Positions 27,523 to 35,709 of a DNA stretch of 64,000 nt are shown here, piece by piece (position 1 is the first letter of the stretch; each line of letters starts with the position of its first letter). The stretch spans positions 62,001-126,000 of the forward strand of contig JAZKDW010000010.1 in NCBI GenBank assembly GCA_040387375.1, written 5' to 3'. The stretch comes from JAZKDW01 sp040387375 (GTDB taxonomy: Bacteria > Pseudomonadota > Gammaproteobacteria > Burkholderiales > Burkholderiaceae_D). Position numbers and translations under genes: made by a program. The notes beneath the pieces were generated by a model. The model searched no databases. It was given only the letters and a program-made list of their open reading frames with translations, and was not told where the DNA came from.

Positions 27523-27556
27523 TTCCCGCAGCCGGATACTGCCAGCCGCGGGAAAA
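27523..27556 (-). terminator. Hairpin between fliC and flaG (partial terminator or processing site)
   Basis: TTTCCCGC at 27523-27530 pairs perfectly with GCGGGAAA at 27549-27556. On the minus strand a short TTTT follows the stem, 18 nt downstream of the fliC stop. It may end most fliC transcripts while allowing some read-through into flaG-fliD. Confidence 0.5.
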
Positions 27557-27573
27557 TCACATCAAGCTACTGA

Positions 27574-29064
27574 TTAACCGCGCAGCAGGGCGAGCACGCC
27601 GTTCGGCAACGAGTTGGCTTGCGCCAGCATCGCGGTGCCTGCCTGTTGCAAGATCTGGCCGCGTGTCAGGTTGGCCGTTTCCGCCGCGAAGTCGGTATCG
27701 AGGATACGGCTGCGGGCGCCGGTCAGGTTCTCTGCCGTCGTTTGCAGGTTGGCGATCGTCGATTCGAAACGGCTCTGGATGGCGCCGAAGGTGCTGCGCA
27801 AGGTGCTGACCGAGGTCAGTGCCGCATCGATGCGGTTCATCGCGTCGACCGCGCCGTTCACGCTGAGCACGTTAACGCTGGTGAGCGTTGTTGAGTCCAC
27901 TGCGTAGGTCTGTGCGCTCATGCCGAACTTGGCAACGTCCGCGCCAGCCAGCGTCAGTGCCGATGTCGACTTCAGCGTGATCGTGCCTTGGGTCGTCGTC
28001 GCCGTGCCGGTGTTGTCGGATGCGATGTTGGTGGACAGGCCTGCGCCCGTGCCGCCGGTGCCTGCCGTGACGGTTTCAGCAACCGTGATATTGCGCGCGT
28101 CGACCGAGCTCATCGTGATCTTGCCGCTGGTCGCATCCTTGGTGGCGGTCACGCCGGTGGTGGAGGAATTGGCGTTGATCGCCGAGACCACGTCGTCGGC
28201 CGTGATCACGGCGCTGGCGGTGGAATTGTTGATGACGGTCGTGCCGTTGATCGCCAGCGTGTAGGCAGGGGCGCCGGTGCCGTTGGTGACGGTGCCGAAG
28301 GCCGTGGTTTCTGTAACGGTGTTGCTTGCGCTTGCGGTCACGCCGGAGATGCCGGATGCATTGATCGCGGCCAGCTTGGCGAATGCGCTGGTGCCGTCCA
28401 TTGCCGTGGTGGCGCCGGCATTGGCGCCCACACCTGCGTATGACGACGACGCGGCAACCGCAACGGCGCTGCCATTGCCGACCTGGATGGTAAACCCGCC
28501 GGCAGCCGACGCGCTTGCTGTCACGGCGGTGCCGGCAGCGGTGGAGATCTGGCCGATCTGGTTGGCCTTGACGCCCGATGACAGGTTGACCGAAATCGTT
28601 TCGCCGGAATTGGCGCCGACCTGGAAGGCGGCGGTGCCGAAGCTGCCGTCGAGGACGCGGGTGCCGTTGAACGAAGTCTGGGAAGAGATACGGTCGATTT
28701 CGGCGATACGCTGCTGGACTTCCTGGTCGAGCGCGGCACGGTCGGCGGCGTTATTGGTCGCGTTGGCGGATTGGACCGCCAGTTCGCGGATGCGCTGCAG
28801 GTTGTTGGTGACTTCGGACAGCGCGCCTTCAGCGGTCTGCGCCAGCGAGATGCCGTCGTTGGCATTGCGCGATGCCTGGCTCAGGCCACGGATCTGCGTG
28901 GTCATTTTTTCGGAAATCGCCAGGCCGGCGGCATCGTCCTTGGCGCTGTTGATGCGCAGGCCGGAGGACAGGCGTTGCAGCGATGTCGCCAGTTGCGATT
29001 GCGAGGTGGTGAGGTTGCGCTGCGCATTCAGCGAAGCGATGTTGGTATTGATGACTGCTGCCAT
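27574..29064 (-). CDS. fliC: Flagellin FliC
   Basis: 496 aa. The conserved N-terminal D0/D1 (MAAVINTNIASLNAQRNL, LSSGLRINSAKDDAAGLAI) and C-terminal D1/D0 (ANLTRGQILQQAGTAMLAQA, SLPNGVLALLRG) flank a variable Ala/Thr/Ser-rich centre (about 180-400). It is the filament subunit, exported through the flagellar system with FliS. An AGGAG ribosome-binding site lies at 29072-29076, and a sigma-28 promoter about 95 nt upstream of the start. Confidence 0.97.
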   Translation of the reverse strand: MAAVINTNIASLNAQRNLTTSQSQLATSLQRLSSGLRINSAKDDAAGLAISEKMTTQIRGLSQASRNANDGISLAQTAEGALSEVTNNLQRIRELAVQSANATNNAADRAALDQEVQQRIAEIDRISSQTSFNGTRVLDGSFGTAAFQVGANSGETISVNLSSGVKANQIGQISTAAGTAVTASASAAGGFTIQVGNGSAVAVAASSSYAGVGANAGATTAMDGTSAFAKLAAINASGISGVTASASNTVTETTAFGTVTNGTGAPAYTLAINGTTVINNSTASAVITADDVVSAINANSSTTGVTATKDATSGKITMSSVDARNITVAETVTAGTGGTGAGLSTNIASDNTGTATTTQGTITLKSTSALTLAGADVAKFGMSAQTYAVDSTTLTSVNVLSVNGAVDAMNRIDAALTSVSTLRSTFGAIQSRFESTIANLQTTAENLTGARSRILDTDFAAETANLTRGQILQQAGTAMLAQANSLPNGVLALLRG

Positions 29065-29157
29065 GATGATTCTCCTGTTGGTGCTGGGGTTCGATGAACT
29101 TCGGCTTCACTGCCGTCAACGTTGGTCGCCTTTGAATGTTGACCGCTGTTGTTGGTA

Positions 29158-29184
29158 TTAACGGAGGGTTTTGGCGAAAGTTTA
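29158..29184 (-). promoter_or_regulatory. Sigma-28 (FliA) type promoter for fliC
   Basis: On the minus strand, TAAACTTT at 29184-29177, an 11-nt spacer and TCCGTTAA at 29165-29158 match the FliA consensus at 13 of 16 positions, in the correct place for flagellin. The predicted leader is about 85 nt long. Confidence 0.75.
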
Positions 29185-29373
29185 GAGTCCGCACCAGATT
29201 TTTTTCCCGCCGCCGCCTGCGCCGAAGCTGGCTACCCCTTCATAACGGCCGGGGTTTCGGGAACTTTAATGGTGGCGGATGAGTCCGGATCGGCAGGGGA
29301 GCTGCCGGGCAGGTTCGGGATGTGTGTGAAGAACTGGCGTTCCGCTGCTTCGGGAACGCCAGGTTTGATCCGG
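29185..29373. other. Gap between the fliC promoter and the NmrA-like gene
   Basis: Together with the fliC leader this is a 309-bp gene-free stretch (29065-29373). Beyond the sigma-28 promoter I see no coding frame with a start and ribosome-binding site, and no clear terminator for the NmrA-like gene that ends at 29374 on the minus strand. Confidence 0.4.
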
Positions 29374-30285
29374 CTATGTAGTCCGCGGCGGCACGGCCGC
29401 CGTTGCGGTGCGAATCAGCCGTTCACGATGTCGTTCCGCAAAATCGATCCAGCGCGTGCCCGGCCGGCCGGTAACCTGTTGCACGGTATCGAAGGTATCG
29501 CCAATGCCAGGCGCTTCGCCGGCGGCGATCGCGATCGTTGCCGCGGCCAGGCTGTTGGCGTAAGTCGGTTCCATGCCCGCTTTCAGCAGGATCGGCGCGA
29601 GCGCATGCGGATCGCGCGCCGCGTAGGTAAATGGCAGGCCGGTCACTTGCGCAAGTATCGCGGCGACTTCCGCGCCGGAACGCGCGTCCTCGGCAAGCTG
29701 GTAAGTCTGGCCGCCGTGCGCGGCAGGCTCCAGCAATGCTGCCGCGGCCACCGCCGCGATGTCTGCCGGATCGATCCAGCCCACCTTGGTATCGCCATAA
29801 AACTGCATCAATGTCGTGCTGCCTGGCCGCAAGGCGGTGAGGACATTACGCATGAAGGTCTTGGGTTGCAAATGTGTCCAGCTGAAGCCGAGCGCCTCGA
29901 TGTAACGTTCAACAAACGCATGCCAGATCAGGTGCTGGTGCGGCGAGGTGTCGGAGCCCCATGCGCCCAGGTGCACGACATGGCGCACGCCAGCCTTGCG
30001 GGCCGCATCGAGAACGGTCTTGCTCTGGATCAGCATCGATACGCTGTAGCCGGTCGTCAGGAACAGGCAGTCCACGCCCTCCATCGCGGCAGCGACGCTG
30101 GCCGGGTCGTCGAAATCGAGCGGCACGGCGTCAATGCCGTCGCTCGTCATCTGCTCCCGTTTGGCGGCATTGCGCACACCCGCGACCACGGTGCAGCGGT
30201 CGTCGGAAGAAGGCGCCTTCAGGGCGCGCATCACCGCGCCGCCGATGGTTCCGGTTGCGCCCGTCACAAGAATCCTTGTGTTCAT
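29374..30285 (-). CDS. NmrA-like NAD(P)-binding family protein
   Basis: 303 aa with an N-terminal Rossmann fold (ILVTGATGTIGGAVMRAL, GATGxxG type) and an NmrA/atypical SDR pattern without the YxxxK catalytic pair. Such proteins act as NAD(P)H-dependent reductases or as redox-sensing regulators; the substrate cannot be told from sequence. It is a single-gene unit, divergent from the enoyl-CoA hydratase operon and unrelated to the flagellar genes. Confidence 0.82.
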   Translation of the reverse strand: MNTRILVTGATGTIGGAVMRALKAPSSDDRCTVVAGVRNAAKREQMTSDGIDAVPLDFDDPASVAAAMEGVDCLFLTTGYSVSMLIQSKTVLDAARKAGVRHVVHLGAWGSDTSPHQHLIWHAFVERYIEALGFSWTHLQPKTFMRNVLTALRPGSTTLMQFYGDTKVGWIDPADIAAVAAAALLEPAAHGGQTYQLAEDARSGAEVAAILAQVTGLPFTYAARDPHALAPILLKAGMEPTYANSLAAATIAIAAGEAPGIGDTFDTVQQVTGRPGTRWIDFAERHRERLIRTATAAVPPRTT

Positions 30286-30368
30286 GTATTTATCCTTTAT
30301 AAACCATTTTCAAGTCAATCCCGCAAAGTTTCATCTATCGGTACCGGAACCGTCAAGTGAAATTTTAG

Positions 30369-30385
30369 TTGATCATTGCGATCAA
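30369..30385. promoter_or_regulatory. Palindrome upstream of the first acyl-CoA operon, candidate operator
   Basis: TTGATC, a 5-nt spacer ATTGC, and GATCAA form a perfect 6-5-6 inverted repeat about 100 bp before the enoyl-CoA hydratase start. The spacing differs from an FNR/ANR box (TTGAT-N4-ATCAA). An IclR-family regulator encoded downstream in the same cluster is one possible binder. Confidence 0.4.
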
Positions 30386-30483
30386 TTGATTAATAATTGG
30401 CCGCATGATTCAACGTCGCGACATGTGCGGCAAAACTTTGGGTGGCGAGCTCGCCATGCAACCTTTATCGGAGCAGAAAAATA

Positions 30484-31296
30484 ATGAGCGCGATTGACTA
30501 CGACCGCTATGAACACCTGAAAATCGAGAAGCGCGGCAAGATCGCGATCCTCACCCTGAACCGCCCGGACCAGCGCAATGCGCTGAATCCGGCGGCGCAA
30601 CTGGAGCTCGAACACGTCTGGCTCGACCTCGCCAGCGACACCGAAGTCAATGCGATCATCCTCACCGGCGCCGGCAAGGCGTTTTCGGCTGGCGGCGACA
30701 TCCGCAGCATGATCGACCGCTTCGGCACCGTCGAAGGGTTCCAGTTTACGCTGAACGTTCCAGGCGGCACCAAGCGCCTGCTGCAGAACATCCTCGACGT
30801 GCCGCAGCCCATCATTGCCGCCGTCAACGGCGACGCCATCGGCCTGGGTGCCACGCTGGCGCTGTTTTCCGACGTCAGCATCATTTCCGACACCGCAAAA
30901 TTCGGCGACACGCATGTCAAGGTCGGCCTGGTGGCGGGTGATGGCGGCACGGTGATTTGGCCGATGCTGATCGGCGCCAACCGCGCCAAGGAATTCCTGA
31001 TGCTGGGTCGCCTGGCCAGTGGCGCCGAATGCGCGCAGATGGGCCTGATCAACCATGCGGTGCCGCGGGAGCAGGTGATGGACAAGGCGCTGGAAATGGC
31101 GAATCAGCTTGCGGAAATGCCGATCTGGGCCGTGCGCTGGACCAAGCTGTCGATCAACAAGAGCATCAAGGACCAGTTGAACCTGCTGCTCGATGCCGCC
31201 ATCGCATTCGAAATGCTGTCGATGAATACTCAGGACCACAACGAAGCCGCGCGCGCTTTCTTCGAAAAACGCAGCCCCGAATTCAAGGGTTATTAA
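30484..31296 (+). CDS. Enoyl-CoA hydratase/isomerase family protein
   Basis: 270 aa crotonase-fold protein. It has the typical NRPDQRNALNPAAQLELE, the oxyanion-hole segment GAGKAFSAGGDIRSM and AVNGDAIGLGATLALFSDV. It probably hydrates an enoyl-CoA formed by the acyl-CoA dehydrogenase encoded 13 bp downstream. The ATG at 30484 was chosen for its GGAG site and family-like N-terminus; a start at 30442 would add 14 unsupported residues. Substrate unknown. Confidence 0.9.
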   Translation: MSAIDYDRYEHLKIEKRGKIAILTLNRPDQRNALNPAAQLELEHVWLDLASDTEVNAIILTGAGKAFSAGGDIRSMIDRFGTVEGFQFTLNVPGGTKRLLQNILDVPQPIIAAVNGDAIGLGATLALFSDVSIISDTAKFGDTHVKVGLVAGDGGTVIWPMLIGANRAKEFLMLGRLASGAECAQMGLINHAVPREQVMDKALEMANQLAEMPIWAVRWTKLSINKSIKDQLNLLLDAAIAFEMLSMNTQDHNEAARAFFEKRSPEFKGY

Positions 31297-31309
31297 AGGG
31301 CGACATTAC

Positions 31310-32467
31310 ATGGATTTCGATTTTACCGACGAACAGAACATGCTGCGTGAAAGCGTGCGCCGCATGATGGACAAGGTTGCCACCCCGGCTTACATCCGGG
31401 ATCACGACCGTGAGCAAAAATATCCGCACGCACTGTATCAGGCCTGGGCCGACCTGGGCCTCTTCGCCATGCCTTTTCCCGAGGACTGCGGCGGCCTGGG
31501 TGGCGGGCCGGTCGACATGATGATCATCGCGGAGGAAATCGCGCGCAAAGGCTACGACTTTTACGCAGCCTATGCGGCCGGCGTTTTCACCGCCCAGACC
31601 TTGCTCAACAAAGGCACGCCGGAACAGGCACGGCACTGGCTGCCGCGTTTTTTCAACGGCGAAATCAAGCTCAGCACCTCGATTTCGGAACCGGGTGCGG
31701 GTTCGGATGTCGGCGCACTGCGCACCAGCGCGCGGCGCGACGGCGATGACTGGATCATCAACGGACAAAAGCTGTGGGCCACCGGCGCCGGCGCCGCCGG
31801 CAACGTGATCAGCCTTTACGCAAAAACGGATACGTCGGTGCATTACCGGCAAGGCCTGTCGCTGTTCCTGATCGATAACGACATGCCGGGCGTTACCTGC
31901 CGCAAGCTGGACATGCTGGGCCGCTATTGCGTCGGCACCTACGAGATTTTCCTGGACAATGTGCGGGTGCCGGCCGGGCGCATGGTAGGCGCCGAGAACA
32001 AAGGCTGGGAGTGCCTGCTGTCCGGACTGCAATACGAGCGTCTGACGTCGGCGGCCGGTTACTACGGTTGCTCGCAGGAAGTGATCGACACCGCATTGGC
32101 TTATTCCAAGGAGCGCAAGCAGTTCGGCAAGGCCATCGGCACCAATCAGGTGATTGCGCACACCTTTGCCGACCTGCAAACCGAAGTCGACGCCNNNNNN
32201 NNNNGTCTGCTCACCTGGCGCGCGGCGTCGATGATCGAAAAAGGCAAGGATGCGTTACGCGAGATTACGATGGCCAAGCTGATGGGTTCCGAAACCTTCG
32301 TCAAGGTGGCCGCCGCCGGCATGCAGATCATGGGTGGATATGGCTACAACATGGAATACGACATGCAGCGCCTGTTCCGCGATTCGCGCAGTGTGACCAT
32401 CGGCGCCGGGACCTCGCAGATCCAGCGCAACCTGATCGCCAATCTGATGGGCTTGAAAATTCAGTGA
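31310..32467 (+). CDS. Acyl-CoA dehydrogenase, interrupted by an assembly gap
   Basis: 385 codons as given. It has the FAD-binding motif SISEPGAGSDVGALRTSAR and the C-terminal helix region MGGYGYNMEYDMQRLFRD. The usual catalytic Glu of the medium-chain type is absent (IGAGTSQIQ), but SGLQYERL carries a Glu at the position used by isovaleryl-CoA dehydrogenase-like enzymes. Ten N at 32195-32204 hide the sequence between EVDA and LLTWRAAS; relatives have AR there, so about 4 nt may be the true gap. The frame is preserved. Confidence 0.9.
   Translation: MDFDFTDEQNMLRESVRRMMDKVATPAYIRDHDREQKYPHALYQAWADLGLFAMPFPEDCGGLGGGPVDMMIIAEEIARKGYDFYAAYAAGVFTAQTLLNKGTPEQARHWLPRFFNGEIKLSTSISEPGAGSDVGALRTSARRDGDDWIINGQKLWATGAGAAGNVISLYAKTDTSVHYRQGLSLFLIDNDMPGVTCRKLDMLGRYCVGTYEIFLDNVRVPAGRMVGAENKGWECLLSGLQYERLTSAAGYYGCSQEVIDTALAYSKERKQFGKAIGTNQVIAHTFADLQTEVDAXXXXLLTWRAASMIEKGKDALREITMAKLMGSETFVKVAAAGMQIMGGYGYNMEYDMQRLFRDSRSVTIGAGTSQIQRNLIANLMGLKIQ
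32195..32204. other. Assembly gap of 10 N
   Basis: A run of exactly ten N inside the acyl-CoA dehydrogenase gene, most likely a scaffolding placeholder rather than a measured length. Both flanks read in one frame. Confidence 0.99.
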
Positions 32468-32678
32468 AGCACTGCCTGCTGTGGCGGCGAGGAGATTGCT
32501 CGGATGGACAGACGTGTAAAATTTTCCATGACCGGCGCCATATGCAGACAATCGGCACATCTAGCTGTGGTATAAAGGCCGGGCGGCCGGGTTCATCCAG
32601 TGGCAATCCCGCCGCCCCCCGATGTCTGACAGCGGGGGCGCATCAACTGCCCTGCCGCATGCTTTCCGGAGTTTTACA

Positions 32679-33557
32679 ATGATTCGTGCCGTGGTCCGCG
32701 CGCTGGCCATTTTCGACGCGTTCGACGAACAGAGCCTAAGCCTCACGCTACAGGAAATAGGTCAACGCATCGCCATGCCGAAGGCTACCGCCTTCCGGCT
32801 GGTGAATACACTGGAGCGGGCCGGCTTCCTGATCCGGCTCGAAAATAACCACTACTGCCTGTCGCTCAAGCTGGTACGTCTGGCCGGCCTGGTGCGCAGC
32901 ACCGTGACGCTGCGCGACGTGGCGCGGCCGGTGATGATCGACGTCAATCGCCGCACTGGCGAAACCATTACGCTCAACACCATCGATGGCGCGAGCCGCA
33001 TCTGCCTTGAAGTCGTGGACACGCCCGCGCCGCTGATGACGATCGCGCGACCGGGCGAACGGGTCTCGCTTCTGTATGGGGCCACCAGCCGCATCCTGTT
33101 GGCGTACATGTCGGCGCAAGAGCGGGCGGCCGTGATCGCCGCGCATCCCGACGGCTCGGACATCGACATGGAGGCGCTGGAACGTGAGCTGCAGCGCTAC
33201 CGCCGCCAGGGTTATGCGATCACGCGCAGCCAGCGTGTGCAGGGCGTGACCGCGATCGCCGTACCGGTGACCAACGTCGACGGCACCGTGCGCGAATGCC
33301 TTGCGCTCACCGGGCCGAGCGGGCGGGTCGATGCGCGAGAAGGGGATTTCATCGAGATCCTGCTGGCTGCCGGCCACGATATTTCGACCCGGCTGGGCGG
33401 ACCGCCGCAGGCGCGCATGGCGGAGGAGGGCGACACGCCTGTTCCATCCCGTGCGGACGCTGACGCCGTTGAAACGGCGCCGGCAGCAAAAAAGAGCCGT
33501 GCCCGGAAAACACCTGCGGCGGCAGAAGCGAAGCCCAAGGTGAAAGCCAGGCGCTGA
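32679..33557 (+). CDS. IclR-family transcriptional regulator
   Basis: 292 aa. It has an N-terminal winged helix-turn-helix (about 3-65, with LTLQEIGQRIAMPKATAFRL) and a C-terminal IclR effector-binding domain (RTGETITLNTIDGASRICLE). A lysine/alanine-rich tail (KKSRARKTPAAAEAKPKVKARR-like, about the last 35 residues) is unusual for the family. It begins MIRAVVRAL at 32679 with GGAG upstream; the upstream ATG at 32622 lacks a site. It probably controls the surrounding acyl-CoA genes in response to a pathway intermediate. Confidence 0.92.
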   Translation: MIRAVVRALAIFDAFDEQSLSLTLQEIGQRIAMPKATAFRLVNTLERAGFLIRLENNHYCLSLKLVRLAGLVRSTVTLRDVARPVMIDVNRRTGETITLNTIDGASRICLEVVDTPAPLMTIARPGERVSLLYGATSRILLAYMSAQERAAVIAAHPDGSDIDMEALERELQRYRRQGYAITRSQRVQGVTAIAVPVTNVDGTVRECLALTGPSGRVDAREGDFIEILLAAGHDISTRLGGPPQARMAEEGDTPVPSRADADAVETAPAAKKSRARKTPAAAEAKPKVKARR

Positions 33558-33564
33558 TTCGAGC

Positions 33565-33618
33565 AGGGCACCTTGCGTGCCCTCTGCCGCCATCGCCCGC
33601 GGGTGTGGCACGCGGGCG
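33565..33618. terminator. Two hairpins between convergent iclR-family and Bug genes
   Basis: AGGGCAC/GTGCCCT (33565-33571 with 33577-33583) and CGCCCGCG/CGCGGGCG (33594-33601 with 33611-33618) form perfect 7- and 8-bp stems in the 70 bp between the two convergent genes. There is no T tract, so they could be bidirectional or Rho-assisted terminators. Confidence 0.45.
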
Positions 33619-33627
33619 AACCGGGAT

Positions 33628-34614
33628 TTACTCCATGGCGATATTCATCGCCTTGATCATCACGCCATAACGATCACGATCGGACTTGAACATGTCGATC
33701 GTCTGTTCCGGTGTCGTCCATTGGGCGACGGTTGCATCCGGACTCAGGCGCGCCAGCAGTTCTTCGCTTGCCAACGCTTTTTTCATTGCCGCATTGAGCT
33801 TGTCGACCACATCCTTTGGTGTCTTGGCTGGCGCGAACAGACCGATCAATGTGTAGGCGACCATCTTCGGATAACCCGCTTCGATGAAGGTCGGCACGTC
33901 TGGCGCTGCCGAGGCGCGTTTTTCGCTCGTGATGGCGAGCACCTTGATCTTGCCGGATTTGTACAGTGGCAGCGAGGTTGCTGCGCTGTCCACATGCAGC
34001 GGCAATTGTCCGCCCATGACGTCGGTCAGTGCCGGGGCCGAGCCGCGATAGGGAATGTCGAGCATCTTGATGCCAAGCACGTTGGAAACCATTTCACCCG
34101 TCAGGTGCGACATGCCGCCGCGGCCCGTTGTGCCATAACTGACCTGGCCGGGACGTGCCTTGGCGTACGCAGTGAATTCGGCCAGGTTCTTGACCGGCAG
34201 TGCCGGGCCCACCGCGAGCACGAGCGGGCTCTTGGCGATCATCGAAACCCCGACGAAGTCGTCGATGCTGTAGCTCATCTTCTTGAACAGGTGCGGATTG
34301 GTCGCAAAAGTCGTCGAACTGGCGATCAGCAAGGTATAACCGTCGGCCGCCGAGCGTGCCACACGTTCCGCGCCGATCATCGTGCTGGCGCCGCCAATGT
34401 TTTCGACCACAACCGATTGGCCGATCGCATCCGATAGCCGCTGCGCTACCGCACGTCCGATCACGTCGGTCGAGCCGCCCGCCGGGAAAGGCACAATCAC
34501 GCGTATCGGCTTGGTGGGATACGGGTCGGCGGCATAGGCCTGCCCGGTAGCGGCGGCGAGCAAGGTCACGGCGGTGGCGAGTGCGATCCTGTTGAAGCTG
34601 GTGCGTATTTTCAT
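33628..34614 (-). CDS. Bug/TctC-type periplasmic substrate-binding protein
   Basis: 328 aa with a signal peptide (about 1-28, cleaved near GQAYA/ADPYPTKP). It has the Bug signature PIRVIVPFPAGGSTDVIGR and the YGTTGRGGMSHLTGEM segment. Bug proteins bind carboxylates for tripartite tricarboxylate transporters or act as sensors; no tctA/tctB membrane genes are nearby. Its place in the CoA cluster suggests that it captures the pathway acid; the ligand is not known. Confidence 0.93.
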   Translation of the reverse strand: MKIRTSFNRIALATAVTLLAAATGQAYAADPYPTKPIRVIVPFPAGGSTDVIGRAVAQRLSDAIGQSVVVENIGGASTMIGAERVARSAADGYTLLIASSTTFATNPHLFKKMSYSIDDFVGVSMIAKSPLVLAVGPALPVKNLAEFTAYAKARPGQVSYGTTGRGGMSHLTGEMVSNVLGIKMLDIPYRGSAPALTDVMGGQLPLHVDSAATSLPLYKSGKIKVLAITSEKRASAAPDVPTFIEAGYPKMVAYTLIGLFAPAKTPKDVVDKLNAAMKKALASEELLARLSPDATVAQWTTPEQTIDMFKSDRDRYGVMIKAMNIAME

Positions 34615-34914
34615 TCTTCTATCTCCTGATTGATTCCGAGGCTTGATAAAACCTCGTCATGATTGCCTTGATAGTCCTGCGTCTGACTCCAAGTTTCCGT
34701 CCATCGAAACTAATTCCAAAATACATCCGAATCCTGATCTGCTTTGCTTCAAGTGTCAATCTAAAACAGGACCCGGAGGGTAAAAAATCAGTAAATTCCG
34801 CGGCGCTCATCGCTCATGCTGCCAGAAATGCTGAGATAATTCATTATGATTTCACACAGCGGATCCATGTATGGTTTCTTGTGTATTGTGCGACCCTTAT
34901 CATCAGGAGAATCC
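34615..34914. promoter_or_regulatory. Divergent control region between the Bug gene and the second enoyl-CoA hydratase
   Basis: This 300-bp AT-richer stretch has no gene. It holds two inverted repeats: CGAGG (34637-34641) with CCTCG (34652-34656), and GTTTC (34693-34697) with GAAAC (34706-34710). The second resembles the short half-sites bound by IclR-type regulators; this is inference. The AGGAG site for the plus-strand gene lies just before 34915. Confidence 0.4.
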
Positions 34915-35685
34915 ATGAGCATTGAATGCGAAACCCGCGACGGACTGGCAACGGTACGCATCAACCGGCCCGAAAAGCGCAATGCCCTCAACGTCGACAT
35001 GCGGATCCAGCTAGCCGACACCTTTGAAGCGCTGGGGCAGGACCGCTCGGTCCGCGCGGTAGTGTTATGTGGCGCCGGCAAAGGCTTTTGCGCAGGCGCC
35101 GACGTCGAACTGATGGGTGGGCGCGATATCGCCGCCGGCCGCAACCGGATGCGCCACCTGCACCGCATGGTGCGCTCGATCTACCATCTGGAAAAACCGG
35201 TGGTGGCGGCGGTGCAGGGCGCGGCGGTCGGTGTCGGCTGGAGCCTGGCCATGTGCTGTGACGCGGTCATCGCTGCCGACAATGCGCGCTTCTCGCAGAT
35301 ATTCAAGCGTCTTGCGCTGGCGCCCGATGGCGGTGCGGTGTATCTGCTTGCCCGTCAACTCGGCTTCGCCCGCGCCAAGGAGCTGGTGCTGTCCGGCCGC
35401 TTCCTGAATGCCGCGGAAGCGCACACGCTCGGCCTGGTGCAGCAGGTCGTTACCGAAGATAAATTGCTGGGCACGGCCGAGGCGCTGGCACGCGAATACG
35501 GATCGGCATCGACGCTGGCCGTCGGCCTCACCAAACGCCTGTTCGAAGCCGCGCTGGCGCCCTCGTTCGATGAATTCCTCGATCTTGAACTGATGGTGCA
35601 GCCGGCACTGACGCAGACTCCGGATCATGCCGAGGGCAAGCTGGCCTTCCAGGAAAAACGGGACCCGGTTTTCGGAGGCGTGTAA
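34915..35685 (+). CDS. Enoyl-CoA hydratase/isomerase family protein
   Basis: 256 aa crotonase-fold protein, with NRPEKRNALNVDMRIQLAD, CGAGKGFCAGADVELMGG and AVQGAAVGVGWSLAMCCD. It ends FQEKRDPVFGGV, a common tail of the family. The start MSIECETRDGL at 34915 has AGGAGAATCC upstream. It is monocistronic and convergent with the MaoC operon (24-bp gap). It may act on a different chain-length or ring-opened substrate from the hydratase at 30484. Confidence 0.9.
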   Translation: MSIECETRDGLATVRINRPEKRNALNVDMRIQLADTFEALGQDRSVRAVVLCGAGKGFCAGADVELMGGRDIAAGRNRMRHLHRMVRSIYHLEKPVVAAVQGAAVGVGWSLAMCCDAVIAADNARFSQIFKRLALAPDGGAVYLLARQLGFARAKELVLSGRFLNAAEAHTLGLVQQVVTEDKLLGTAEALAREYGSASTLAVGLTKRLFEAALAPSFDEFLDLELMVQPALTQTPDHAEGKLAFQEKRDPVFGGV

Positions 35686-35709
35686 TCCTGGCGGCGCCGG
35701 CCATGCGCT

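Noticed and set aside
30369..30385. FNR/ANR box
   Set aside because: The half-sites TTGAT and ATCAA are 7 nt apart instead of 4.
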